Shown piece after piece: positions 8,878 through 16,487 of a stretch of DNA of 33,226 nt (its first letter is position 1; the number at the start of each line of letters is the position of its first letter). Below the pieces are notes generated by a model. It saw nothing but the letters and a program-made list of their open reading frames with translations. It was not told the origin of the DNA and made no database searches. Location: the NCBI GenBank assembly GCA_021299695.1, contig JAJTEK010000043.1, forward strand, positions 1 through 33,226. Direction: 5' to 3'. Origin of the DNA: Pirellula sp. Lineage in GTDB: Bacteria > Planctomycetota > Planctomycetia > Pirellulales > Pirellulaceae. A program made the translations under genes and the position numbers.

Positions 8878-10123
8878 AGCTGGTGCTCCGCCCTACGCTT
8901 CCGGGACGATAAGTAGGACTCGGGGACGTTCCATTCCCCGGGGGAGCAATCGAGGATCCACCCAAGGGGACCGATAACGGAGCATTGCCCTGAGGAAACT
9001 GAGCCTGAGGAAGCTGAGCCGCGGGGGTGTAAACCCCCGGTGCTGCGTTGCCTTGCGCGTTGGATTGCGGCAATGGTCCCGGTGGCAACGTGGTAGTCGG
9101 CAACGTGGTAGTCGGCAACGTGGTAGTCGGCAACGCGCTAGAGGACGATCGCATCCCCTGCGGGGGCAAGTTGCCCTGCGGTGGAAGCATCCCCTGCGGA
9201 GGCATCATGCCCTGCGGAGGAAGCATCCCTTGCGGAGGAGTCATCGATTGCGGTGGAAGGATGCCCTGTGGGGAAAGTGAGCCTTGAGGGGGCATCATCC
9301 CCTGCGGTGGCATCATCCCCTGCGGTGGCAGCATGCCCTGCGGTGGCAGCATGCCCTGCGGTGGAGTCATCCCTTGTGGTGGAAGCATCCCCTGGGGAGC
9401 AAGCGAGCCGGCCGAAGAATAATTCGATGGCGTGTTGGCCGCCGCCGGGGCGGGCGCCGGTGGGAGCGATGGTGTTCCCACAGGGAGGTTGCTAGGTCCG
9501 CCATAGGCTGCGGGCAGATTGGGAATTCCCGTTCCTATCGGAGTTGCGCCCGCGGTGTATACGCCGTTGGCCGGAGGTGTTGAGCCGTAGGGGCTCGATG
9601 CATAAGGGTTCGGGGTATTCGGGTTCGGGGTATTAGGGGGCGGGACCGACAGGGCAGTCGCTGGCATCCCCGTCGTGGAACGGTTCGGTGGAATATTAAA
9701 ATTCCCAGGAGTAAAGCCGTTGTTGCTTGCCGCCGCGCCAGGGATAGGCAAGCCGTTGGGACTGCCTGCCATCGAGTTGCTGGACGTCCCTGGGGGACGC
9801 GTTGCCATCGACTGGTTGGGAAGGGGACTTGGAGTGTTTCGCGAGGCTGGACTCACAGGCCCGCTCGAGGCTGCACTATTCGACATTGCGGGGCCCGACA
9901 TTGCAGGGCCCGACCCCGAGGAGTCTTGGACCAGCGTCGTTGCGCTCGAGCCGGGTAAATTCGTCGGGGGTTTGCTCCCTAGGAGCTTATCCTGCGAGGG
10001 TTTTTTGGACCAGGGAAACATATCGGCGCCTGGCATTTTCCAAGCTTTGCAGCCGGTTTGTGAGCCGGCAAGCACCGCGAGCAACAGACCAGAGCGGACC
10101 CAAATTGGAAAACGACTGTGCAT
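8846..10123 (-). CDS. Proline/glutamine/methionine-rich repeat lipoprotein
   Basis: A 425-residue low-complexity protein. The signal peptide (about residues 1-24) ends in SQTGC, giving a lipobox-like Cys25. The rest is Pro, Ser, Gly, Asn and Gln rich with almost no predicted fold. A central block repeats a PPQGML hexapeptide about 14 times. It is followed by LPTTT three times. No domain is recognised; it is likely an extended surface or envelope protein. The repeat DNA (9149-9400) is made of 18-bp units and could vary in number between strains. It is the first gene of an apparent operon, overlapping the DUF4105 gene. Confidence 0.75.
   Translation of the reverse strand: MHSRFPIWVRSGLLLAVLAGSQTGCKAWKMPGADMFPWSKKPSQDKLLGSKPPTNLPGSSATTLVQDSSGSGPAMSGPAMSNSAASSGPVSPASRNTPSPLPNQSMATRPPGTSSNSMAGSPNGLPIPGAAASNNGFTPGNFNIPPNRSTTGMPATALSVPPPNTPNPNTPNPYASSPYGSTPPANGVYTAGATPIGTGIPNLPAAYGGPSNLPVGTPSLPPAPAPAAANTPSNYSSAGSLAPQGMLPPQGMTPPQGMLPPQGMLPPQGMMPPQGMMPPQGSLSPQGILPPQSMTPPQGMLPPQGMMPPQGMLPPQGNLPPQGMRSSSSALPTTTLPTTTLPTTTLPPGPLPQSNAQGNAAPGVYTPAAQLPQAQFPQGNAPLSVPLGGSSIAPPGNGTSPSPTYRPGSVGRSTSYDFSGQSPSR
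9091..9400 (-). repeat. In-frame tandem repeats (18-bp and 15-bp units)
   Basis: About fourteen 18-bp units encoding PPQGM(L/M/T) occupy roughly 9149-9400. Three 15-bp units encoding LPTTT (CAACGTGGTAGTCGG on the plus strand) lie next to them near 9087-9131. Unit lengths are multiples of three, so gain or loss keeps the reading frame. Units differ at several positions, with G-to-A and T-to-C type changes, so the array is not freshly expanded. Confidence 0.85.
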
Positions 10124-10346
10124 GGCGAATCCATCCTCGCAAAGCGAACCTTGAACCGAAATCCTTCCGGGTGTTTCCCCGAGAAGATCCCCTATGACTC
10201 GAGTCGCCGACGCTTGCTACAATCGTCGGTACCCACCAAATCCATTTAGGATTCTCCGGGGGTAGTAACAAAACCGAGGTTGGCAAGTCAACGTCGGTTC
10301 TGGCAAGTCTTATGCACCTCATAAAAAGCGATCCGCGATCCACGCC

Positions 10347-10772
10347 ATGAAATCGGAACATGAAATCGAAATTCGGGTCCACTACCACGAGGTCGATGGC
10401 CAAGCCCGCGTTCACAACGCTCAGTACTTGAACTACTTTGAACGAGGCCGCGTCGAGATGCTTCGAGCCTCAGGGCTCTCGTACCTGGAGTTCGAGCAAA
10501 GCGGAATTCTCCTCGTGGTCCGAAGTATGGAGGTCCAGTTCCTCATGCCGGCTCTCTTCGACGACCTCTTGGTACTCAACACCCGGATCGAATACTGCCA
10601 CGGAGCCCGTATCGAGCATCATTATCGATTGGTCCGAAAACATGCCGATGGGATCGGAGAAGACTTGATCGTCACGGCCAGAAGTCAAATTGCAAGCATC
10701 GATCGGACAGGCAAAGTGCAGCGGCTACCCCCGATCCTCCAACTCAATATCCGCCCCAGGCGAGACCTTTAA
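10347..10772 (+). CDS. YbgC/4HBT-like acyl-CoA thioesterase
   Basis: A 141-residue hotdog-fold protein of the 4-hydroxybenzoyl-CoA thioesterase/YbgC family, predicted to hydrolyse acyl-CoA thioesters in the cytoplasm. The active-site segment is IEIRVHYHEVDGQARVHN, with Asp17 at the position of the catalytic aspartate of Pseudomonas 4-hydroxybenzoyl-CoA thioesterase. AQYLNYFERGRVEMLR follows, as in YbgC. Length is typical. The substrate is unknown; YbgC proteins often act with the Tol-Pal system, but no tol genes are here. It is transcribed away from the repeat lipoprotein gene and ends at a strong shared terminator (10792-10826). Confidence 0.9.
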   Translation: MKSEHEIEIRVHYHEVDGQARVHNAQYLNYFERGRVEMLRASGLSYLEFEQSGILLVVRSMEVQFLMPALFDDLLVLNTRIEYCHGARIEHHYRLVRKHADGIGEDLIVTARSQIASIDRTGKVQRLPPILQLNIRPRRDL

Positions 10773-10791
10773 GGCTCCGCAGAATGCCAAT

Positions 10792-10826
10792 AAAAAAACC
10801 CTCAGTGAGCACACCGAGGGTTTTTT
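10792..10826. terminator. Bidirectional Rho-independent terminator
   Basis: AAAAAACCCTC, a 12-nt loop, then GAGGGTTTTTT. The stem is flanked by an A run on one side and a T run on the other. It lies between the convergent thioesterase gene (+) and the HTH-regulator gene (-), so it can end transcription from both. Confidence 0.9.
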
Positions 10827-10864
10827 AGTTGGATTGAAATCCGTGCCTGCGACGCTAGAGTCGA

Positions 10865-11437
10865 CTACACGAGTTCCTTCTTCGCGCCGATCAGAGTTCT
10901 TAGTCTCTCTGCGAGTAGGCGGGCATCGAAGGGCTTCTTGAACGTTTCATTGATGCTGGAACGATCAAAGCTCATCGTGTTTCCGTCGTCGGGAAGCAGA
11001 GCGATCAGAACGATTTCGGAGAAGTCGGCATTCTTGCGCAAGTTCTGGCAGATTTGCAACGCTTCGAGCTTGCCGACCGAGAAGTCGACAATCATGCAAT
11101 CTGGGTGAAAACTCTCTGCTTGAATTCCTGCCTCGAAACCGCTCGCGGCGACCTGAACTTTAAAGCTTTTTTCCAGAGGAAGTTCTCGCTTCAAATTCTC
11201 GATCAAAACCTGATCTTGTGCAACGATCAGGACTTTCGCCATGGCCTCATCTTCCAAATCTCCAAGAGGCATTCCATGCTCCTTGAGAAATTTGATCAGA
11301 TACTCGCGGGGTATGCGACGGTCTTGTGAACCGGGGATGCGGTACCCCTTGAGTCGGCCGGAGTCGAACCACTTGCTGACGGTTCTCGGGGCCACCTTGC
11401 AGATCTTCGCGACCTGGCCTGTGGTGAACACCTTCAT
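10865..11437 (-). CDS. HTH plus receiver-like regulator
   Basis: A 190-residue regulator. Residues 1-52 are a MerR/excisionase-like helix-turn-helix (FTTGQVAKICKVAPRTVSKW, then SGRLKGYRIPGSQDRRIPREYL). Residues 68-185 resemble a response-regulator receiver: KVLIVAQDQ in place of the usual acidic pair, CMIVDFSVG with a possible phospho-acceptor Asp118, and FKKPF with the conserved Lys. The acidic pocket is only partly kept, so phosphorylation is uncertain. The order is unusual: DNA-binding domain first, receiver last. No kinase gene is adjacent. Two direct copies of CCGTTACCT in its upstream region (11449-11457, 11482-11490) may be its own binding sites. Confidence 0.8.
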   Translation of the reverse strand: MKVFTTGQVAKICKVAPRTVSKWFDSGRLKGYRIPGSQDRRIPREYLIKFLKEHGMPLGDLEDEAMAKVLIVAQDQVLIENLKRELPLEKSFKVQVAASGFEAGIQAESFHPDCMIVDFSVGKLEALQICQNLRKNADFSEIVLIALLPDDGNTMSFDRSSINETFKKPFDARLLAERLRTLIGAKKELV

Positions 11438-11448
11438 ATTCTTGGTCT

Positions 11449-11500
11449 CCGTTACCTTCCAATTATGAAATCGAGTCAGAGCCGTTACCTGTCAAGTAAC
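11449..11500 (-). promoter_or_regulatory. Candidate operator of the HTH-receiver gene
   Basis: CCGTTACCT occurs at 11449-11457 and again at 11482-11490, 33 bp apart (about three helical turns). The second copy is part of an inverted repeat GTTAC-N7-GTAAC (11484-11500). On the minus strand a TTGACA lies inside this inverted repeat, though no -10 box at good spacing was found. This suggests autoregulation by the HTH protein. Confidence 0.35.
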
Positions 11501-12195
11501 AGCCCAGGACAGTGGTTGCCCTTGTCGAATTTACCTCTTGCAAGGCTCAAACAACTGGGTCAGGGCATTTACGTTGTTGGACGCTCGGTCGTCGGCTTGC
11601 AATCCGATCCATCGGCCTGCAAGCGACTCAAAGTTTTTCCTGTTCCTGCTCCTTCGACCCCACAACGATCCGGGTTTCGCTCGAACATCGCACCCCTACG
11701 ACGCACTGCTCGATCCGGAATTATCGCTGGGCCAAATGCGGCCGAGAAATCCAAACACTCGAATTGGAATCGAATATGCCTGCGATGCGGTCGTACGGAA
11801 AACCGATCTCAAACATGACGCAAAGTGCCTTGGCGGCACCAAACGCTTAAGATTCCCCCCTTGCTTTGTCTCCCCCGGCTCGACCGAACTGGACTTGACT
11901 CCTTCAAGCCGTCCAGCGCAGTACAGGCCGTCCAGGAGCTACTTTCGTTTCAAACCGGGTGATTACTTTAGAAAGAATCTTCGCTTGACTCAGTTACCAC
12001 GGAATTTCAAGCAGAGCATTCAGGCTCCCGTAACCTTTTCAATTTTTAACGAAGATCGATTGGGAATCTGTTAAGTTCCCGCTTTTGTTAGGCCGAAATC
12101 CTCGCCCCAGCCGAAACCATCAGCAGGAAGACCGGTCGTAAACGACCACCAAGAGCCATTGGGGACAATGGCTCTACACTGCCGAGAAACGATCC
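11501..12195. other. Gene-poor spacer with two hairpins
   Basis: No convincing gene or known RNA. A plus-strand frame is open over 11538-12074, but its translation has no recognisable motif, ribosome-binding site or protein-like pattern. Two perfect hairpins lie near the end of the TPR gene: GGTCGT-AA-ACGACC at 12134-12147 and AGAGCCATTG-GGGA-CAATGGCTCT at 12152-12175. The latter is a sibling of the repeat at 1707-1730. They lie just after the TPR gene stop and might act in 3' end formation, but no T run follows. Confidence 0.4.
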
Positions 12196-13971
12196 TCAGG
12201 TATCGATCCCCGAATCGGGCTTGGCAGGCTTGGTCTGCTTCTCCTCGGTCTGTTTCTTCTCCCGCCACGGCTTCTTGGCCTCGTAGCCCTTGAGCTCCTC
12301 TTTGAGCTGATCGAGCTGCTCGTTCTCTTCCTGTCCCCCCAATTCCACCGCCTTGGTCGACCATTCGACCGCTTTGTCGAATTGCCCTAACTCCGCATAA
12401 GCCGCCGCAAGAGTACTCAAAATGTGCGACTTCTTGTACTCGGTCAGCTCGCAGGCCCTCAGACCAGTTTGCAAGGCCCGGTCGCCATTTCGGACCGAAT
12501 CCTCTGGGCTCGTCGAAAGCACCCAGGACAAATTGTTCAATACCCCCGACAAATCCTCTTCGTCCTCCGGAATATTCTTGATGGCCTCCTCGTAATCGCC
12601 AATCGCATCGGCATGACGACCCAAAGCCAACAACACATCCCCCCGAAGCCTTAAAGCTTGCCAGTCGGTGGGCTCGGCCTGAATCAACCGCTCGGCAATC
12701 CGCATCGCTTTGCGAGGACGATCATCCATTTGGTACATGGAGGCTAGCTGCATGAGCAACATGCGGTTCTCGGGATTGAGCTGAACCAGACGCTCCAACT
12801 CTCCGATCGCATCGGACATCCGCTTTTCTTGGATGGCAATGTCCATCCTCAAAAACGCTAGATCGGGGATTTCAGGACGCTTTTCCTCCAAGTAACCGAT
12901 GTCCTTTTTGGCTTGCTCGTAATCTTTGAGTGCCAAGCTGATTCGGGCCCGGTTCAAGTAAGCATCGAGATTTTCCCCATCGAGTTCGATCGCCTTGTCG
13001 GAGTCTTTCTTGGCCGATTCAAGCCACGTTTTTCGATCTTCTGGACCGGAATTCCCTTGGCTGGCTTTGGCAAGCAAGACGTTCGCTCGCAACGCGTAGA
13101 GCAGACTCGATTCGGGTTGCTTTTGGATTCTCTCGCTCAAGAGCGCTTCGGCTTGGTCCATCTTTTCGCTCTGAGCGAACATCATGACCAAACGGCGAAG
13201 CGCATACTCGTTCGTCGGATCGGACTCCAAGAACTTTCGAATCGTCGCTTCGGCTTCCTCAAGCCGTCCGACCGAGGCCAGGGATTCGACGGTCAGTTGG
13301 ATCGCTTTTTCATTTTCCGGATCGGCTTCGATCGCCTTGAGCAGATCGTCGATTCGATCATCGACATCCTGCCGAGAAACCGATCGCATGATGATGACTT
13401 CGGAAAGTTTCTTTTTGACTTCCGGATCGCGTTCTCCCGCATCGACCATGGCCTGGAGCTTGACGCGAGCCAAATCGAGCGCTTCGCCCCCCTTGTTGAT
13501 TTCCTGCCGGAGCAAGTGGATCCGGGCCTTGAGCACGTAAGCGTCGACAATCTCAGGGTCCGACTCGATGGCAGCTTGCAAGTCCTGCATCGCCTCGTTG
13601 GTGACCTTGGTCACCCGTGCGGCCGGCAAGCGCGCTGCGGCAAGCTCCTCGAGGGTGCTCTGGGCTCGTTGGAAATGTGCCGCGCCGAGCATCTTTTTCG
13701 CATCGGCGGAGTCGAGTTCATCAAGCCCCAATTCGAGCGCTTTTTTGCAAAGCTCGATGACTTTTCCAAGCGACTCTTTGGAGGCCTCGGTCACTCGCAG
13801 CCGGCTGGCCTCCTCGAACGCCTCGGATCCCTTGTAGTCGTCAATCGCCGCTGCGGCCTGGGGCTTGTCCTGCCCACGAACCAAACTCGTTCCGAAAAAC
13901 GGGACCCCAAGCAGCACCACACCCAGTGGACCAGCAGCCAGAATTCGACCGAAACCTTTTAGGACAACCAC
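12196..13971 (-). CDS. Large secreted TPR protein
   Basis: A 591-residue protein with an N-terminal signal or membrane segment (about residues 8-32, ending SLVRGQ) and then helical repeats throughout. TPR-like units are visible as AIESDPEIVDAYVLKARIHL, AIEADPENEKAIQLTVESLA, AIELDGENLDAYLNRARISL, LVQLNPENRMLLMQLASMY and ALRLRGDVLLALGRHADAIG. A Lys/Glu-rich tail (KPWREKKQTEEKQTKPAKPD) ends the protein. TPR arrays are protein-interaction scaffolds; the partner is unknown. The start ATG is at 13971, close to the divergent promoter region of the RluA-type gene. No operon partner follows. Confidence 0.85.
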   Translation of the reverse strand: MVVLKGFGRILAAGPLGVVLLGVPFFGTSLVRGQDKPQAAAAIDDYKGSEAFEEASRLRVTEASKESLGKVIELCKKALELGLDELDSADAKKMLGAAHFQRAQSTLEELAAARLPAARVTKVTNEAMQDLQAAIESDPEIVDAYVLKARIHLLRQEINKGGEALDLARVKLQAMVDAGERDPEVKKKLSEVIIMRSVSRQDVDDRIDDLLKAIEADPENEKAIQLTVESLASVGRLEEAEATIRKFLESDPTNEYALRRLVMMFAQSEKMDQAEALLSERIQKQPESSLLYALRANVLLAKASQGNSGPEDRKTWLESAKKDSDKAIELDGENLDAYLNRARISLALKDYEQAKKDIGYLEEKRPEIPDLAFLRMDIAIQEKRMSDAIGELERLVQLNPENRMLLMQLASMYQMDDRPRKAMRIAERLIQAEPTDWQALRLRGDVLLALGRHADAIGDYEEAIKNIPEDEEDLSGVLNNLSWVLSTSPEDSVRNGDRALQTGLRACELTEYKKSHILSTLAAAYAELGQFDKAVEWSTKAVELGGQEENEQLDQLKEELKGYEAKKPWREKKQTEEKQTKPAKPDSGIDT

Positions 13972-14041
13972 AATATACCTCTTAAGCGGAGAATGGACGC
14001 AATAACCCTTGGGTTTCCGAACGACCTCGAGGGTCGCTCCA

Positions 14042-14072
14042 TTGACAAAAAGGAGCGATCCTTTTGTATTGT
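14042..14072 (+). promoter_or_regulatory. Possible promoter and hairpin before the RluA-type gene
   Basis: TTGACA (14042-14047) and TATTGT (14067-14072) are 19 nt apart, slightly long for a sigma-70 promoter. A hairpin overlaps it: GGGTCGCTCC (about 14032-14041) pairs with GGAGCGATCC (14052-14061) and is followed by TTTTG. The element could instead be a terminator-like structure for a short transcript. It is about 95 bp before the RluA-type start. Confidence 0.3.
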
Positions 14073-14167
14073 AGCCTGTGGCCTACTGGCGGTGGTAGCC
14101 CAGCAACCACGCCCAGAGCCGCCGGTCCCTATCGAGCCGGTAAGTAACCCCACGGAAAACCACTCCG

Positions 14168-15292
14168 ATGAACTCGCAAAACTCCGATTCCTTTCAAAGG
14201 TTCCACCTGGACCCCTCCGACGATGGATCGGTCCTGGAAAGAGCCCTGAAAAAAAGGCTCAGCGATTGGAGCTGGGGCCAGGTGCGTGAGTCGATTCGAC
14301 TCCGTAAAGTCCAAGTCAACGGCAACCTCTGCTTGGACCCGGTCCGCAAAGTAACCTCCAAAGATGTCATCAAACTCTGGAAAGAGTCGCTCCCCAAACC
14401 CATCGAAGCGACCGATATCCGAATCGCCTACGTCGATGAGTTTCTCGTCGTCGTCGAAAAACCCGCTGGCATCACCAGTGTCCGACACTTCGAAGAACGA
14501 AACCTCTCGGAGAAACGTCGACAACTCCAGCCAACCCTCGAAGAACTCGTCCCGCTGGCGCTCATGCACCACTTCCAGGACAAGTCGCATTGGAATAAAC
14601 CCCATACCAACGACGACGATAACTCAGGGCCCAGGCGGACCAAACGTATCCCAGGAACCCCACGCGAATTCAAAGACATCAAATCCGAGGATCGCCGCAA
14701 CCTCGAACACCGACTCAAACGCTACAACGTCATCGCCGTTCACCGCTTAGACCGAGATACCAGCGGCTTGATGCTCTTTGCTCGCACGCCAAGCATCGCT
14801 CAAGGCTTCATCGAAACCTTCAAACACCACAAAGTCATTCGCAAATACCACGCGGTCGTCCACGGCCATCCCCAACAACAAACCTTCAACACCACGCTCA
14901 TCCGCGACCGTGGCGATGGTCACCGAGGCACCAAACCCCCAGAAATCCAAACCCCTGACCCCACCGAACAACAAGCCATCACCCACATTCGGCCCCTCGA
15001 AACCATCGGTCCCTACAGCTTGATCGAATGCCAACTCGAAACAGGACGAACCCACCAAATCCGTATCCACCTGGCCGAAGCCGGCCACCTGCTCTGCGGC
15101 GATGCGATCTACTCGAAAAAAGCCGATGGCACAATCGTCCAAGACCAAAGCGGGGCGCCCCGCCAAGCACTCCACTCGGCCACCCTTGCCTTCGCTCACC
15201 CAATCTCCAACGAAAAACTCGAATTCAAAATGTCCTGGCCATCCGACTTGCACCGATGGCTTTCGAAACTCCGACTCAATGCACCGCGCTGA
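14168..15292 (+). CDS. RluA-family pseudouridine synthase
   Basis: A 374-residue enzyme that isomerises uridine to pseudouridine in RNA; which RNA and site cannot be told. Residues about 18-75 form an S4-like RNA-binding domain (ERALKKRL, ESIRLRKVQVNG). The catalytic core begins with VVVEKPAGI (94-102). The signature HRLDRDTSG (192-200) contains catalytic Asp195, and IECQLETGRTHQIRIHL follows. Between the KPAG and HRLD motifs there are about 90 residues, roughly twice the usual distance. The extra part is hydrophilic (residues about 107-185, Lys/Arg/Asp rich), a lineage insertion. The gene precedes the Old Yellow Enzyme gene by 75 bp on the same strand, perhaps co-transcribed. Confidence 0.93.
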   Translation: MNSQNSDSFQRFHLDPSDDGSVLERALKKRLSDWSWGQVRESIRLRKVQVNGNLCLDPVRKVTSKDVIKLWKESLPKPIEATDIRIAYVDEFLVVVEKPAGITSVRHFEERNLSEKRRQLQPTLEELVPLALMHHFQDKSHWNKPHTNDDDNSGPRRTKRIPGTPREFKDIKSEDRRNLEHRLKRYNVIAVHRLDRDTSGLMLFARTPSIAQGFIETFKHHKVIRKYHAVVHGHPQQQTFNTTLIRDRGDGHRGTKPPEIQTPDPTEQQAITHIRPLETIGPYSLIECQLETGRTHQIRIHLAEAGHLLCGDAIYSKKADGTIVQDQSGAPRQALHSATLAFAHPISNEKLEFKMSWPSDLHRWLSKLRLNAPR

Positions 15293-15367
15293 GCGACCAA
15301 ACATCGCGCTGAGCGACCGATCGATTCCAAGCAGCAACCAACCACCCAACCACCAAAGCCGATCCGA

Positions 15368-16462
15368 ATGCCACATCTTTTCGACCCCTTTGTCCTCAAA
15401 GACGTCACCCTGAGAAACCGAATCGCGGTCTCTCCCATGTGCCAATACATGTCCGACCAAGGTGCAGCGAACGCATGGCACCAAATCCACTACGGTAGCT
15501 TAGCCCGCGGTGGAGCAGGGCTGGTCGTCGTCGAAGCCACTGCCGTCGCCCCCGAAGGCCGCATCTCCTGGGCCGATGCAGGCTTGTGGAATGACCAACA
15601 AGCCGCAGCCCTCGAACCGATCGTCCAAGAAATCAAACGCTGGGGAGCCGTTCCCGGCATCCAACTTGCCCACGCAGGACGAAAAGCCTCCGCAAATCGC
15701 CCCTGGGAAGGGGACGACCATATCCCCGAGGGCCAACCCAACTCCTGGACGACCATCGCCCCCTCGGCCATCCCCTACGGAGCCAACCTTTCGCGCGTCC
15801 CTCAAGCCATGTCCATCGAGGATATCGCAAGGGTCCAAGCCGATATGGCCAGCGCCGTCCAACGTGCCAAAGACGTCGGCTTCGAATGGCTCCAACTCCA
15901 CTTCGCTCACGGCTACCTCGCCCAAAACTTTTGGTCACCCAAATCCAACCATCGCCAAGACCTCTACGGGGGCAATGCCCAAAACCGAGGACGCTACCTG
16001 CTCGAAACCCTCGCCGCTGCTCGCAAGGTCTGGCCCGAAAACAAACCCCTCACGGCCCGAATGGGAGTGATCGATTTTGACGGTGACGATGAAACCATGC
16101 TCAGCGAGTCGATCGATCTACTCAAAGTGATGAAAGCCCAGGGCCTCGATTCGGTCGACGTTTCGATGGGATTCAATACCCCCAACGCAAACGTCCCCTG
16201 GGGACCAAACCTCCTCGAAGACATCGCCGCCCGAGTCCTTCGCGAAACCCAACTTCCAGGCTCTACGAGTTGGTTCATCCACGGTCCGACCGCGGCGGAT
16301 CGGATGATCCGTGAAGGTAAAATCGATCTGGCCATGATCGGACGCCCTCTGCTGTCGGACCCCCACTGGCCCTACCACGCGGCCAAGGAACTCCAGCTCG
16401 AGGATGCCGCATGGAAAACCCTCCCAGCACCCTACGCACACTGGCTCAAAGCCTACCGCTAA
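15368..16462 (+). CDS. Old Yellow Enzyme-type NADH:flavin oxidoreductase
   Basis: A 364-residue FMN-dependent TIM-barrel ene-reductase of the YqjM/XenA class, which reduces activated C=C bonds with NAD(P)H. It opens with LFDPFVLKDVTLRNRIAVSP, and the class-defining MCQY carries Cys25. IQLAHAGRKAS is followed by LQLHFAHGYLAQNF with the substrate-binding pair His178 and His181. SPKSNHRQDLYGG and a C-terminal MIGRPLLSDPHWPYHAAKEL complete the pattern. Length is typical. The physiological substrate is unknown. Its stop lies in a small hairpin shared with the convergent acyltransferase gene. Confidence 0.95.
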   Translation: MPHLFDPFVLKDVTLRNRIAVSPMCQYMSDQGAANAWHQIHYGSLARGGAGLVVVEATAVAPEGRISWADAGLWNDQQAAALEPIVQEIKRWGAVPGIQLAHAGRKASANRPWEGDDHIPEGQPNSWTTIAPSAIPYGANLSRVPQAMSIEDIARVQADMASAVQRAKDVGFEWLQLHFAHGYLAQNFWSPKSNHRQDLYGGNAQNRGRYLLETLAAARKVWPENKPLTARMGVIDFDGDDETMLSESIDLLKVMKAQGLDSVDVSMGFNTPNANVPWGPNLLEDIAARVLRETQLPGSTSWFIHGPTAADRMIREGKIDLAMIGRPLLSDPHWPYHAAKELQLEDAAWKTLPAPYAHWLKAYR

Positions 16463-16487
16463 GTCGACCTACCCCCTAAGTCGACTT
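16461..16487. terminator. Hairpin between convergent genes
   Basis: AAGTCGAC (16461-16468) and GTCGACTT (16480-16487) form an 8-bp stem that covers the stop codons of the OYE gene (+) and the acyltransferase gene (-). No T run follows, so this may help to end transcription but is not a classic terminator. Confidence 0.35.

Noticed and set aside
11538-12074. 178-codon plus-strand frame in the spacer before the TPR gene
   Set aside because: No motif, no ribosome-binding site and no protein-like composition; kept as spacer.
12913-13962. 349-codon plus-strand frame opposite the TPR gene
   Set aside because: Antisense shadow; the minus strand shows regular TPR units and a signal peptide.
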